A stretch of DNA of 64,000 nt from Lachnospiraceae bacterium (lineage in GTDB: Bacteria; Bacillota; Clostridia; Lachnospirales; Lachnospiraceae): the NCBI GenBank assembly GCA_014804655.1, contig JAAUZK010000004.1:130450-194449 (forward strand). Direction: 5' to 3'. This document shows positions 17,942-26,480 of this stretch, one piece after another. Under the pieces are notes generated by a model. It made no database searches. It worked only from the letters and a program-made list of their open reading frames with translations, and was not told the origin of the DNA. Both the position numbers and the translations under genes were made by a program. Each line of letters opens with the position of its first letter. Position 1 is the first letter of the stretch.

Positions 17942-18628
17942 TTATCTTTTCGACAATATATATTCCGCCAGCATAAAATCGTACTCCGTATCAATATCGA
18001 CAGAGTTTATAGACGACATCTTGTAGGCGTAGCAGCCTTGATCATAGGGACTTTCCATTTCCCAAAGATAGGATTCCTTCAAAATATATAACGCTCCGTT
18101 AATTCGATAATAAACAGGCAGCAACTGGCTCGGTGTGGAAGCGATTTCTCCGGATATAAAACCATCCATCCGACAATCTTCCTGTAATGTATTGGAATAA
18201 AGAGGTGAATGCTCCATTTCACATACACTGACTACTGCGTTCGCCCCCATACGGTCAAACAGTTCATATCCCTGTCTGATATTTTCCGCCGTTCTCAGTG
18301 GCGATGTCGGCTGTAAGACACATACACTTGCGAAGCTCTCCTCCAAGGATCTGTAACCGTCCAAAACCTCTTTTACTAAATCCCACGTACTCGCCATATC
18401 TGAAGAATTTTCCTCATTTCTCAGAAAAGGAACCTCCGCACCATATTCACGTGCGATTGCGGCGTATTTCTCCGAATCAGTCGATACCATGATTCGATCA
18501 AACACACCGCTATCTATCGCCGCAATGACCGAATATGCTAAAAGAGGCTTATCCCGTAAATCTTTAATATTTTTGTTTTTAAGTCTTTTTGAACCGCTTC
18601 TCGCCGGTATAATCGCCAAATTTTTCAT
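17942..18628 (-). CDS. neuA: CMP-nonulosonic acid synthetase (NeuA/LegF-like)
   Basis: A 228-residue stand-alone cytidylyltransferase with AGGAG 5 bases before the ATG. LAIIPARSGSKRLKNKN is the CTP-binding start, MVSTDSEKYA and LQPTSPLRTAENI the next family motifs, and NSVDIDTEYDF near residue 210 supplies the metal-binding Asp pair. It activates a nine-carbon keto acid to its CMP form. The NeuC-like epimerase is directly upstream and NeuB copy 2 is about 8 kb upstream, so these three probably form one nonulosonic acid pathway, distinct from the one of the fusion protein at 4705. Confidence 0.92.
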   Translation of the reverse strand: MKNLAIIPARSGSKRLKNKNIKDLRDKPLLAYSVIAAIDSGVFDRIMVSTDSEKYAAIAREYGAEVPFLRNEENSSDMASTWDLVKEVLDGYRSLEESFASVCVLQPTSPLRTAENIRQGYELFDRMGANAVVSVCEMEHSPLYSNTLQEDCRMDGFISGEIASTPSQLLPVYYRINGALYILKESYLWEMESPYDQGCYAYKMSSINSVDIDTEYDFMLAEYILSKR

Positions 18629-18676
18629 ATATACTCCTGTTTACTTCTCCTAAAGCTAAAGCTGCTGCAGATACCC

Positions 18677-19864
18677 TCAGATATCAAACTCTATATCATA
18701 AAATTTCTTTTTCAAATCAATCTCCGCCCCATCTTCCCCAATCAGATATTTTTTGATCAGACTGACAATACTCTCGGAGGGCTTTGCGCCTGACTGTTTG
18801 CGCAACAGAATATCTTTTGCTATCTTTCCCCGGAATTCTACTGTCTGCACCGCTTTCATCGCTTCCTTGATCGCTACAGTATCAGGAGTACAATTTACAA
18901 TACTGACGGCCTGTACCCTTCCCCTCTGTCTGTCTCCGATATTAACCGTGGGAATCCCCAGCGCCGGAGCCTCCAGAATTCCGCTTGAAGAGTTACCTAT
19001 TACCATAGAACAATACTTCATGGCTGACAGATAGCGGATCATTCCCAACGACTCCGTCAAAAATATCCTCTCTCTTCTTTTCTCAGCAAATTTCTCCAAA
19101 CACTCGTTAATCGTTCTGCCTCCGGCATCCGCATTGGCTTTTGTGATCAGATAGTGGTACTCTGTCATCTCATCCATCGCCTGCAGCAACTCATTTATCT
19201 GTTTGATTCCACTTTCTTCCTCCAGTGTCACCGGATGAAACGTGACCAAACAATACTTTTCTCCCAAGTTAAACTGTATCGCTTCCTCCAATTCTGACTT
19301 TTCCAACAGTTTCTGATTAAGAATATTTTCAACCCCTAATGCCCCCACACAGAACACTCTGTCCGGATGTTCTCCCAACTGGATAACCCTCTTACGATAA
19401 ACTTCTGTGCTTGTAAAATGAAGAAAACTCATCTTGGTAATGCCATGCCTGATGGCATCATCAATGGCGCCTTCCGTCACTTCCCCGCCATGAATATGTG
19501 CAATTGGTATCTGCGCATTCATGGCTGCAATACAGACTGCCATCGTCTCATAGCGATCCCCCAGAACAACGAGCATGTCCTGCCTGTTTTCAGCAAAAAA
19601 ATGCCCGAACCTTACAAGGGCTTCCGCCATCGTTTCGGACATTCCAACCGCACCGTCTTCTTTGGATATAATAGGAATCTTAGCCATAATCGGGATTCCG
19701 TCTGCCTCAATCTCACGATAGGTTTCTCCAAATGCCTTCTCCAAATGCATGCCGGTAACAATAACATTCACATGCAATGCAGATTCTTCGCGCAGTTTTA
19801 ATATAACATTTTTCAACAATCCGTACTCAGCTCTCGTTGCTGTCAGCACACATATCTCTTTCAT
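18677..19864 (-). CDS. neuC: Hydrolysing UDP-sugar 2-epimerase (NeuC/LegG-like)
   Basis: A 395-residue protein of NeuC length. It starts with ICVLTATRAEYGLLKNVI, and has VIVTGMHL, LVVLGDRYETMAV near residue 95, IAHIHGGEVTEGAIDDAIRH near residue 120 and VIGNSSSGILEAPALGIP near residue 285. These are the conserved stretches of the family that hydrolyses and epimerises UDP-GlcNAc to ManNAc (NeuC), or the diacetamido equivalent in legionaminic acid synthesis (LegG). Which substrate applies cannot be told by eye. The following gene is the CMP-sugar synthetase, and the preceding one a polysaccharide deacetylase. Confidence 0.92.
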   Translation of the reverse strand: MKEICVLTATRAEYGLLKNVILKLREESALHVNVIVTGMHLEKAFGETYREIEADGIPIMAKIPIISKEDGAVGMSETMAEALVRFGHFFAENRQDMLVVLGDRYETMAVCIAAMNAQIPIAHIHGGEVTEGAIDDAIRHGITKMSFLHFTSTEVYRKRVIQLGEHPDRVFCVGALGVENILNQKLLEKSELEEAIQFNLGEKYCLVTFHPVTLEEESGIKQINELLQAMDEMTEYHYLITKANADAGGRTINECLEKFAEKRRERIFLTESLGMIRYLSAMKYCSMVIGNSSSGILEAPALGIPTVNIGDRQRGRVQAVSIVNCTPDTVAIKEAMKAVQTVEFRGKIAKDILLRKQSGAKPSESIVSLIKKYLIGEDGAEIDLKKKFYDIEFDI

Positions 19865-19873
19865 TTCTATTTA

Positions 19874-20818
19874 TTATCCTCTATAGTTTTCACTTTTGGG
19901 CGGAAAATCATTGCAATCAAACCTCGGAAGCAGATAACGATCCTCAATTGCCCAATCTACAACCCGAACCTCCGTTGTCATTCCCATCCTACAGCCTCTC
20001 TGCTGAATATATTCCACCACATCTTTATTATGACTTCCATAGGGATAATTCATCACCCATCCTTTAGTATCTATAAATTCATCCATAACATCCAATGCTT
20101 TGGAAATATCTTCCTGCATCTGCTGTCGCGATAAATTACCCAGCCAATAATGATCATACCCGTGTATGCCGATGTACATACCATGTCGCTTCAAGGTACG
20201 GATCTGTTCCCGCGACATATACAGCTCATACGCCAGGACTTCCTCCGATACCCCTACATAGCGTTCAAACAGATCACTGGAAATAAGGTTTCTAGCCCGC
20301 TCCGGCAAAGCCGTCTGAAGCATACGTTTAACAAAAATCGTTTCCTTCAAATCAAACCGATTTGCAACCGCATACTCCTCAAAAAGCTCCTCGTTAGACG
20401 GATAATCATACTCCTTCCCACGATAGAAATTCATTCTCTCAAATACATCCGGCAAAAGCCGTCTGATATCTGCCGCTGCAAGAATGTAATGAATCTTGTT
20501 GACATCGAGAAGGCTGTGCATATCAAAAGTCTTACCCGGTATAAAGAAAGACCCTTGTAACCCTTCTTCCACAAGCGCCGGCATAACATAAGTATAATTA
20601 TCAATATACCCGTCATCAAACGTCAGAAGAACCGCGTTCTCAGGAAGCGCAATCTGCCCGTCGAGAGACGCCAGCACCTCTTCCATCCGTACTACGGAAA
20701 AATTAGCTTTCAAAAAGGCGATCTGTTGCCGAAACAACTCTATATCCATTCCTTTAATATTCGGATATCTGCTGTGTTTCAAATCCCGAACATAGTGATA
20801 CATAACAATATAGAGCAT
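19874..20818 (-). CDS. Polysaccharide deacetylase (CE4/NodB-like)
   Basis: A 314-residue protein with AGGAGG 7 bases before its ATG. YHYVRD at the N-terminus, LTFDDGYIDNY near residue 65 (the metal-binding Asp pair), GIHGYDHYWLGNLS near residue 210 (His) and MNYPYGSHNKDV near residue 260 match the NodB homology domain, which removes N-acetyl groups from sugars with a divalent metal. There is no signal peptide, so it should act in the cytoplasm, perhaps on a sugar intermediate or lipid-linked sugar. Deacetylation would free an amino group for the carrier-protein acyl modules encoded on both sides; that link is inference. Confidence 0.85.
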   Translation of the reverse strand: MLYIVMYHYVRDLKHSRYPNIKGMDIELFRQQIAFLKANFSVVRMEEVLASLDGQIALPENAVLLTFDDGYIDNYTYVMPALVEEGLQGSFFIPGKTFDMHSLLDVNKIHYILAAADIRRLLPDVFERMNFYRGKEYDYPSNEELFEEYAVANRFDLKETIFVKRMLQTALPERARNLISSDLFERYVGVSEEVLAYELYMSREQIRTLKRHGMYIGIHGYDHYWLGNLSRQQMQEDISKALDVMDEFIDTKGWVMNYPYGSHNKDVVEYIQQRGCRMGMTTEVRVVDWAIEDRYLLPRFDCNDFPPKSENYRG

Positions 20819-20929
20819 ACCATATCCTCCTAATTTTACCCAATACCATTCTCCTTGTCAAATACAGTGCTGATCATCCTTTTACCTTATATGTACCTAC
20901 CAAGTGCACATATAGTTAATTCCTTGTAT

Positions 20930-21922
20930 CTAATAACTGCTTGGTCTGTCTTGATCCCCATCCCCACGGTATAAATGTAGTTTATCCAACACATTACTTA
21001 CAAAATAAATATCAACATTCCTTGCCTCAAATGGTTCAAAATAATTTGGAATAATATTAACATCATTCGATTCTCTTTTTATAAAACCAGATTGACACAT
21101 AATATCGTCTGAAATTCCATAACAATAGAAATCAATATATTCATATCCTCGCTCTTCCAATATACGATCCCATTCTCCCTCCAGACCTATCAAATCTTCA
21201 TCCTCACCAATATAATCAATGATTTTAGCCGCCTTTGAATGATTGACTTCCACTTCACGCATAATAACAAAAGATCGTCTTTCTTTATTAACTATTTCAT
21301 AAATATCATATTGATAAACGGGATGGTCAAAATAACGATGTTTTATATATTTTTTATCCTTATATGGAGTCTTAGTGGCCAGATATTCCTCCGTAAGATA
21401 TGCAAACATATCATGAAAATCTTCTACATGTTTCAAATAATTACCATTCTTATATCCACTACAAAATTTTTTTTCTTTTATAATAGCAATATGATATTCA
21501 TCCAAATTCCTAATTCTATAATAGTGATTCATTTTTTCCACATACTGCCCATACATTCCCAATACTCGTCCTGATGTATTCATATTGATACCCGGAGAAC
21601 ACATATAACGACAATTCGTTATTTCCATCAATGAATCCCTAATAGCTTTTCCTAACATAAAATAATTACTTGGAATAACCTTCCAAAGAGCCCCCGCAAT
21701 ATCCGGTGTATACATGCCATTCATAGGAATATATCCTTCTACACCATATATTTTCCCATTCTCTTCAGCGATTATATATGTAAACATATCATTTCTATCT
21801 ATATGTTGGTATTCCATAAATTCAGGTTTATTCGCCAAAATGTGATTTGAGCCCCAATACTCCCTTATAAACTCCATAACGCGTGGTATATCTTCTCTTT
21901 TTGCTAATCTAATTTCCATCAT
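20930..21922 (-). CDS. Large GNAT-like acyltransferase (module 2)
   Basis: A 330-residue protein whose ATG overlaps the ABC ATPase stop as TAATG, indicating translational coupling. MEIRLAKREDIPRVMEFIREYW is a GNAT-type opening. TPYKDKKYIKHRYFDHPVYQYDIYEI and the C-terminal NIIPNYFEPFEARNVDIYF (19 residues) with GDGDQDRPS are shared with the protein at 11112. Overall the two are clear but diverged paralogues, both longer than a normal GNAT domain, so a second domain fills the C-terminal half. It is the last gene of a set that holds a ligase, a carrier protein and an importer. I infer transfer of the carrier-bound acyl group to an amino sugar. The gene is AT-rich relative to its left neighbours. 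Confidence 0.7.
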   Translation of the reverse strand: MMEIRLAKREDIPRVMEFIREYWGSNHILANKPEFMEYQHIDRNDMFTYIIAEENGKIYGVEGYIPMNGMYTPDIAGALWKVIPSNYFMLGKAIRDSLMEITNCRYMCSPGINMNTSGRVLGMYGQYVEKMNHYYRIRNLDEYHIAIIKEKKFCSGYKNGNYLKHVEDFHDMFAYLTEEYLATKTPYKDKKYIKHRYFDHPVYQYDIYEIVNKERRSFVIMREVEVNHSKAAKIIDYIGEDEDLIGLEGEWDRILEERGYEYIDFYCYGISDDIMCQSGFIKRESNDVNIIPNYFEPFEARNVDIYFVSNVLDKLHLYRGDGDQDRPSSY

Positions 21923-22698
21923 TATCCTTCTTCTTGATTTGTTTGGTTATTAAGTTGCTCCATAATAATAGACATCATTTTCATCTTATCCACACTACTT
22001 CCAGTTGCGATATATGTGTTATCTAAGGTAAACCCAATCTCACCCGGATTAGCTTTCATAATAACAATTCGATCACCGATCAATACCGCTTCCTCCACTC
22101 CGTGTGTAACAAAAACAACAGAAATATCATATTTCAGGCATTTTTCTCTTACCAATTTCTGCAAATTATGTCTTGTAACCATATCCAGACTGGCAAACGG
22201 CTCATCCATAAGCAAAATTTTCGGTTTTAATGCTAATGCCCTTGCCACGGCAGCACGCTGTTTCATTCCACCAGATAACTGCCGCGGATACCTATTTCTA
22301 TATTCGTAGAGACCAACTTCTTTTAATACAGCCTCCGCCTCTAAAACAGCACTTTTTCGATCCAAAGCAGTCTTAGTTATTAAAAGCGCATGTACAATAT
22401 TTAACAAAATGGATTTCCAGGGAAAAAGTTGATTAAAATCCTGAAAAAGAAGTAATACATCTTTTGAGGGAGTACAATAATTACTATTATCGACTAAAAT
22501 ATTACCTTCATCAGGTTTTTCCAGTGCCGACATAATTCTTAACAGAGTAGTCTTCCCACACCCAGAATATCCCAAAATACAAAGTACAGATTTTTTCATT
22601 ACTTCCAGTGAGATATCTTGGATAACTTTCTGTGTGCCTTCACTTGTTTGAAATGATTTGCTTATTTGATCTACTCTAAGTATAATATCCTCCGTCAA
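21922..22698 (-). CDS. ABC transporter ATP-binding protein, NitT/TauT type
   Basis: I favour a TTG start at 22696-22698, overlapping the permease stop as TTGA, with GGAGGGG upstream. ATG codons at 22716 and 22731 have no ribosome binding site. The 258 residues include GYSGCGKTTLL (Walker A), LLFQDFNQLFPW (Q-loop), LSGGMKQRAAVARAL (signature) and ILLMDEPFASLD (Walker B), then VFVTHGVEEAVLIGDR with the switch His. The short linkers and the D-loop region fit the SsuB/TauB/NrtD subfamily, which powers uptake of sulfonates, nitrate or small organic acids. It forms a complete importer with the two genes upstream. Confidence 0.92.
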   Translation of the reverse strand: MTEDIILRVDQISKSFQTSEGTQKVIQDISLEVMKKSVLCILGYSGCGKTTLLRIMSALEKPDEGNILVDNSNYCTPSKDVLLLFQDFNQLFPWKSILLNIVHALLITKTALDRKSAVLEAEAVLKEVGLYEYRNRYPRQLSGGMKQRAAVARALALKPKILLMDEPFASLDMVTRHNLQKLVREKCLKYDISVVFVTHGVEEAVLIGDRIVIMKANPGEIGFTLDNTYIATGSSVDKMKMMSIIMEQLNNQTNQEEG

Positions 22699-23480
22699 TT
22701 GCCTGCCCCTCCCCATTTTTCTACCGTACATTTTTCTATTAGTCGGAACAAAAAGGCTTCTACTATTACACCTATGATAATAATCATTAACACCCCTACT
22801 AAAACATTCGTTATATTTGCATATGCACGGTTTACATAAATATAGTATCCCACTCCTCCAAGGGACCCTATCATTCCAAAGACCATTTCCGCACTAATTA
22901 ACGCACGCCATGCCCTGCCCCAACCAATCCTTAATCCTGAAATAACATAGGGCATCACCGAAAAAACATATATATCTTTGAAAATTCGAAACGGAGTCAT
23001 TCCAATATTAAGAGCCCACTCTCTATAAACTTGCGGGACTGTACGAAAGCCTGTCAGCAAATTTGTCACTAAAGGCCATAGCACCCCATGTACTATTAAT
23101 GCAAGCATAGCTCCATTTCCTACCCCAAACCACATCATAATTAATGGTAGTATCGCCATTCCGGGGAGTGGATTCAATAATGTACACAATGTCATAAAAA
23201 AACTTTCAAATACCTTTGAATATACACAACATAATGTAACCATAATTGCAATGATAAAACTGATGATAAATCCAAGCAACACCACGTAAAGTGAATTTAA
23301 AATCTGAAAAAAAAGTTTTCCCCTAGACAATTCATAAAACATCTGACTTACTACTTTGGAACATGGGGGTAAAATATAATCATTCACCAGGCCTAACCGC
23401 GACGCAAATTCCCAAATACACAAAATAAGAATGGTCCATAAAAATGTCTGTCTTGATTTTGATTCCTTTAATTTATTCAT
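22695..23480 (-). CDS. ABC transporter permease, NitT/TauT type
   Basis: The ATG at 23478-23480 gives 261 residues; a GTG three codons upstream (23489) is an alternative. About six hydrophobic segments are visible, starting at FLWTILILCIWEFASRLG. The cytoplasmic EAA-like loop is AYREWALNIGMTPFRIFKDIYVF (shown here only by its core, EWALNIGMTPFRIF) near residue 155, typical for the BPD_transp_1 permeases of the SsuC/TauC group. It forms the membrane channel of the importer together with the ATPase downstream and the lipoprotein upstream; the three genes are almost contiguous. Confidence 0.9.
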   Translation of the reverse strand: MNKLKESKSRQTFLWTILILCIWEFASRLGLVNDYILPPCSKVVSQMFYELSRGKLFFQILNSLYVVLLGFIISFIIAIMVTLCCVYSKVFESFFMTLCTLLNPLPGMAILPLIMMWFGVGNGAMLALIVHGVLWPLVTNLLTGFRTVPQVYREWALNIGMTPFRIFKDIYVFSVMPYVISGLRIGWGRAWRALISAEMVFGMIGSLGGVGYYIYVNRAYANITNVLVGVLMIIIIGVIVEAFLFRLIEKCTVEKWGGAGN

Positions 23481-23492
23481 CTTTTTCACTTT

Positions 23493-24458
23493 CTATTTCG
23501 GTATATTATCATAATTAGGAAGATTTTCAAATTTTGTAGGTTCTTTTGTAAGTATACCGGCCTCATATAAAAGTTCCGCCTGTTTATCATAACCTACAAC
23601 TTCTTTCCTTGGCGGCATTCCTGCTAATACTTTGCTTACCTCTTCTTCCTCTACTCCGTACAATGACGCTAATATTTGAGCTGTCTCCTCCGCATGATCA
23701 GAAATAAATTGTAGAGTTTCATTTTGCGCAGCCAGAAAGGCATCAACAATATCCTTATTTTCTTCTATATAATCAGAATGTGTTACAAACCCGTCTCCAA
23801 TGCTATAATCCGTTATTACATCTGTCATATCCGCTATTAATTTCAAATTTTCGTTTTCCTCTGCCTTTACCATCATAGGGAACGAAAAAACTGCACCATT
23901 ATAGTCGCTTGATGTCTGTAATGATGCAATTGCATCCGCCGCCGGTATTGGAGAAAGACAATCATCATATTTCATTGCGTCTCCGGAATACTCCTTACAA
24001 TAAGCCAAAAATGCTATATGTAAATTTGTGCTCTTATTCGTTATAGCAATGCTGGAAGTACTGGAAAAGTCATCTATCACCTCAATATCGCTGGAATTAC
24101 TGTAAATATTGATCGGTGTAGAGCCGGAAAAGGAAAGTAATGTTAATGGAAGCCCATTTTCATACGCCGCTATATATGTCATTAAAGAAAAATCTGCAAT
24201 ATCTACATTTCTTGAAATTATAGCCTCCCTTAAATCCGGTCCGGTAGCTATTTGACTCCACTCAATCTCCACATCCGCTGGCAAATATTTCTCAAGTATT
24301 GCTTTTTCCTTCATAATCTGCGCTGTCGCCGAAACATATACCCCTGTCTGCGCTATTCGCACTACACGTTTTTGTCCCTCCCCACTGCCACATGCAACAA
24401 GGCCAAAAACCAAGCTTAATAACACTAAAATTGCTGTAACTTTTCTCATTACCGACAT
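23493..24458 (-). CDS. ABC transporter substrate-binding lipoprotein, NMT1/SsuA-like
   Basis: The ATG at 24456-24458 has GGAG 8 bases upstream and gives 321 residues. A basic start and the hydrophobic stretch AILVLLSLVFGLVACG end in the lipobox LVAC, so the mature protein should be lipid-anchored outside the membrane. The body has the two-lobe binding-protein features of the NMT1/SsuA family: VRIAQTGVYVSATAQIM near residue 35, AIISRNVDIADFSL near residue 85 and DGFVTHSDYIEENKDIVDAF near residue 225. These proteins bind sulfonates, nitrate, thiamine precursors or aromatic acids. Such a receptor is unexpected inside a glycan locus; it may collect the acid that the adjacent ligase activates. Confidence 0.9.
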   Translation of the reverse strand: MSVMRKVTAILVLLSLVFGLVACGSGEGQKRVVRIAQTGVYVSATAQIMKEKAILEKYLPADVEIEWSQIATGPDLREAIISRNVDIADFSLMTYIAAYENGLPLTLLSFSGSTPINIYSNSSDIEVIDDFSSTSSIAITNKSTNLHIAFLAYCKEYSGDAMKYDDCLSPIPAADAIASLQTSSDYNGAVFSFPMMVKAEENENLKLIADMTDVITDYSIGDGFVTHSDYIEENKDIVDAFLAAQNETLQFISDHAEETAQILASLYGVEEEEVSKVLAGMPPRKEVVGYDKQAELLYEAGILTKEPTKFENLPNYDNIPK

Positions 24459-24483
24459 TTTCAATTCTCCTCGATTATATCAT

Positions 24484-24723
24484 TTATTCATTTTTAATTT
24501 GCTTAATCATTTCCAAAAGTGTTTCTACCGTTTCAAAATTCTCCTGCTTTAAACAAGTTCCGGCAATTTTTACATCAAATTCTTTCTCCAACAACGTGAC
24601 TAACGTAATAATATCTAAAGAATCTAATAATCCCTGATTTAGTACCGTAGTTTTATTTACATTTTGTAATGTAGGCTTTATCTGATTAATTATTCCAATA
24701 ATTTCTTCAATCTCTCTATTCAT
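24484..24723 (-). CDS. Acyl carrier protein (module 2)
   Basis: A 79-residue protein whose ATG overlaps the ligase stop as TAATG, so the two are translationally coupled. NQGLLDSLDIITLVTLLEKEF near residue 29 (core DSLDI) holds the Ser for the phosphopantetheine arm. Coupling to the ligase argues that the ligase loads this carrier. It is diverged from the carrier at 10795, which suggests that the two modules handle different acyl groups. Strongly AT-rich codon use, like the rest of module 2. Confidence 0.9.
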   Translation of the reverse strand: MNREIEEIIGIINQIKPTLQNVNKTTVLNQGLLDSLDIITLVTLLEKEFDVKIAGTCLKQENFETVETLLEMIKQIKNE

Positions 24724-26198
24724 TATTTCACCCCTCGTAATTCTTTTCTTAATATTTTTCCATTATAGGCTCGTGGAAGCACATCCAATTCCTCTACTAA
24801 TTTCGGTACTTTAAAAAACTCAAGTCTTTCCGTCAAATACGTCATAATCTCCTGACGACTAAACACTTCTCCTCTCTTCATTACTACATATAGTTTGGGA
24901 ATTTGTCCCACAACCTGATCCTCAACCGGAACACATACACACTCAGCTATTTTCTCATTATTTAACATAATTTCTTCAATTTCAAGTGGTGCTATTTTAT
25001 TGCCGCCACTATTTATTACATCATCCTTCCTTCCCAATAGATATATATTTCCATCTTCTCCCCGATATCCAATATCATTTGTATAAATCTTACCATCTCG
25101 CAAAATTTTCTTGGTCAGTTCAGGTTCCTGCCAATATCCTTTCATGTTCATAGGTCCCTCAAACACCATACACCCTAGATGCTCTCTTGTTGCATCTATT
25201 ACTGTCCCAACCTCATCAACAAAACTTACTGTTGTATTTACAGTTGGTCGTCCAATACAAAACATCTTATCATGATCTTGACTAAAGTCAAAAATGCAGG
25301 TACACCCTGCTTCCGTTGCTCCATAAGTATTATACAATCTTACATCTGGTAATAATCTTCTTAATTCATTTCTTTCAGTTTCCGTAATCGGTGCTGATCC
25401 CAGTTGGATAAATCGCAGTTGTTTATTAAGTTCACCCAATTTTTCTCCAGAAAACTTTAACAATATTGACAGCATTGCCGGCACTAATGTAATTGCAGTC
25501 ATCCGATACTTTTTTAACATGTCAAAAAAATCTTCCGCATAAATTACACCATCAATAATGCCGATTGTACTTCCCCGATACATAGCGCCATAATATCTGC
25601 GTAATCCCAAAGAATGGTTGATCGGTGTCGGAATCAGTTCAATATCGTCTTCCAGTAAATTCACACTATCAATAACATTCTCTGCAATCGCTTTATTTGT
25701 CAAATGTGTAACTTCTATACCTTTGGGTTCCCCTGTCGTACCTGTTGTAAAAAGAATGTCTGCAAGACTTCCCTGTTCAGGAAATCTGTGTACTTGCTCT
25801 TGTACTTCTTTATCCAAATAAATTCCACTTTCACTAATATCTAACAGATTAATATCTTTGACTGAAATATTCATTCTCCCGATTAACCATACAGATTTCA
25901 TTCTTAACATAAGTTCAGAAATCCGCACATCAGACAGATTCTTTTCTAATGGTATTACAACTGCTCCTATCAAATGAAGAGCCGAAACTGCAATCAAAAA
26001 GAAAGATGTCTGTTCAGCCGCTATTGCCACTCTTGTACCTGTCTGAATTCCCTTGGACATCAACAAAGAGGCATATCCATTGATTGCATTCCAATGCTGC
26101 CTATATGTGATCACGCAATTTCGTTCTAAAATACATTCCTTATCAGGATGTTCTTCTGACATCTTATGTATATGTTGCAAAATAATTCTTTCTTCCAT
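24723..26198 (-). CDS. AMP-forming acyl ligase (module 2)
   Basis: The ATG at 26196-26198 has GAGG 5 bases upstream and is preferred over starts at 26213 and 26219; the product has 491 residues. ANL motifs are complete: LFTTGTTGEPKG near residue 155, YNTYGATEAGC near 285, YTNDIGYRGEDG, GRKDDVINSGGNKIAP near 380 and the C-terminal PRAYNGKILRKEL with the catalytic Lys. It would adenylate a carboxylic acid and load it on the coupled acyl carrier protein. It resembles the ligase half of the protein at 8678 but has no nitroreductase domain. The substrate is unknown; uptake by the downstream ABC importer is a reasonable guess. Confidence 0.9.
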   Translation of the reverse strand: MEERIILQHIHKMSEEHPDKECILERNCVITYRQHWNAINGYASLLMSKGIQTGTRVAIAAEQTSFFLIAVSALHLIGAVVIPLEKNLSDVRISELMLRMKSVWLIGRMNISVKDINLLDISESGIYLDKEVQEQVHRFPEQGSLADILFTTGTTGEPKGIEVTHLTNKAIAENVIDSVNLLEDDIELIPTPINHSLGLRRYYGAMYRGSTIGIIDGVIYAEDFFDMLKKYRMTAITLVPAMLSILLKFSGEKLGELNKQLRFIQLGSAPITETERNELRRLLPDVRLYNTYGATEAGCTCIFDFSQDHDKMFCIGRPTVNTTVSFVDEVGTVIDATREHLGCMVFEGPMNMKGYWQEPELTKKILRDGKIYTNDIGYRGEDGNIYLLGRKDDVINSGGNKIAPLEIEEIMLNNEKIAECVCVPVEDQVVGQIPKLYVVMKRGEVFSRQEIMTYLTERLEFFKVPKLVEELDVLPRAYNGKILRKELRGVK

Positions 26199-26427
26199 GG
26201 TTTCCTCTTTCATAACCAAAATCTACAATGTAATTTATCAAATTATTACGCTTTGTCTCTTGATGTACTACAATGTCCCTTTACCTAATTGTCATAAGGT
26301 AATCCATGCCACTCCACTTGTAGTCAATGACTTTATTAAAAATGTCTACTGCCATAGATATATTCTATCTCATTAATTGATGCAGAAATTCCCAGACCAC
26401 TGGTGATCACGTGAATTCCAAGGTGCA

Positions 26428-26456
26428 TTATACTCCGTCAGAGTTAAATTTGACTA
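26428..26456 (-). promoter_or_regulatory. Candidate internal promoter for acyl module 2
   Basis: On the minus strand a perfect TATAAT (forward 26428-26433) lies about 230 bases before the ligase start. The hexamer 17 bases further upstream (GTCAAA) is a poor -35, so activity is uncertain. It is the only clear -10 box in the 282-base gap 26199-26480, which otherwise shows no gene and no convincing hairpin. Confidence 0.35.
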
Positions 26457-26480
26457 TCCTTGATTGTATCAAATTTTAAA

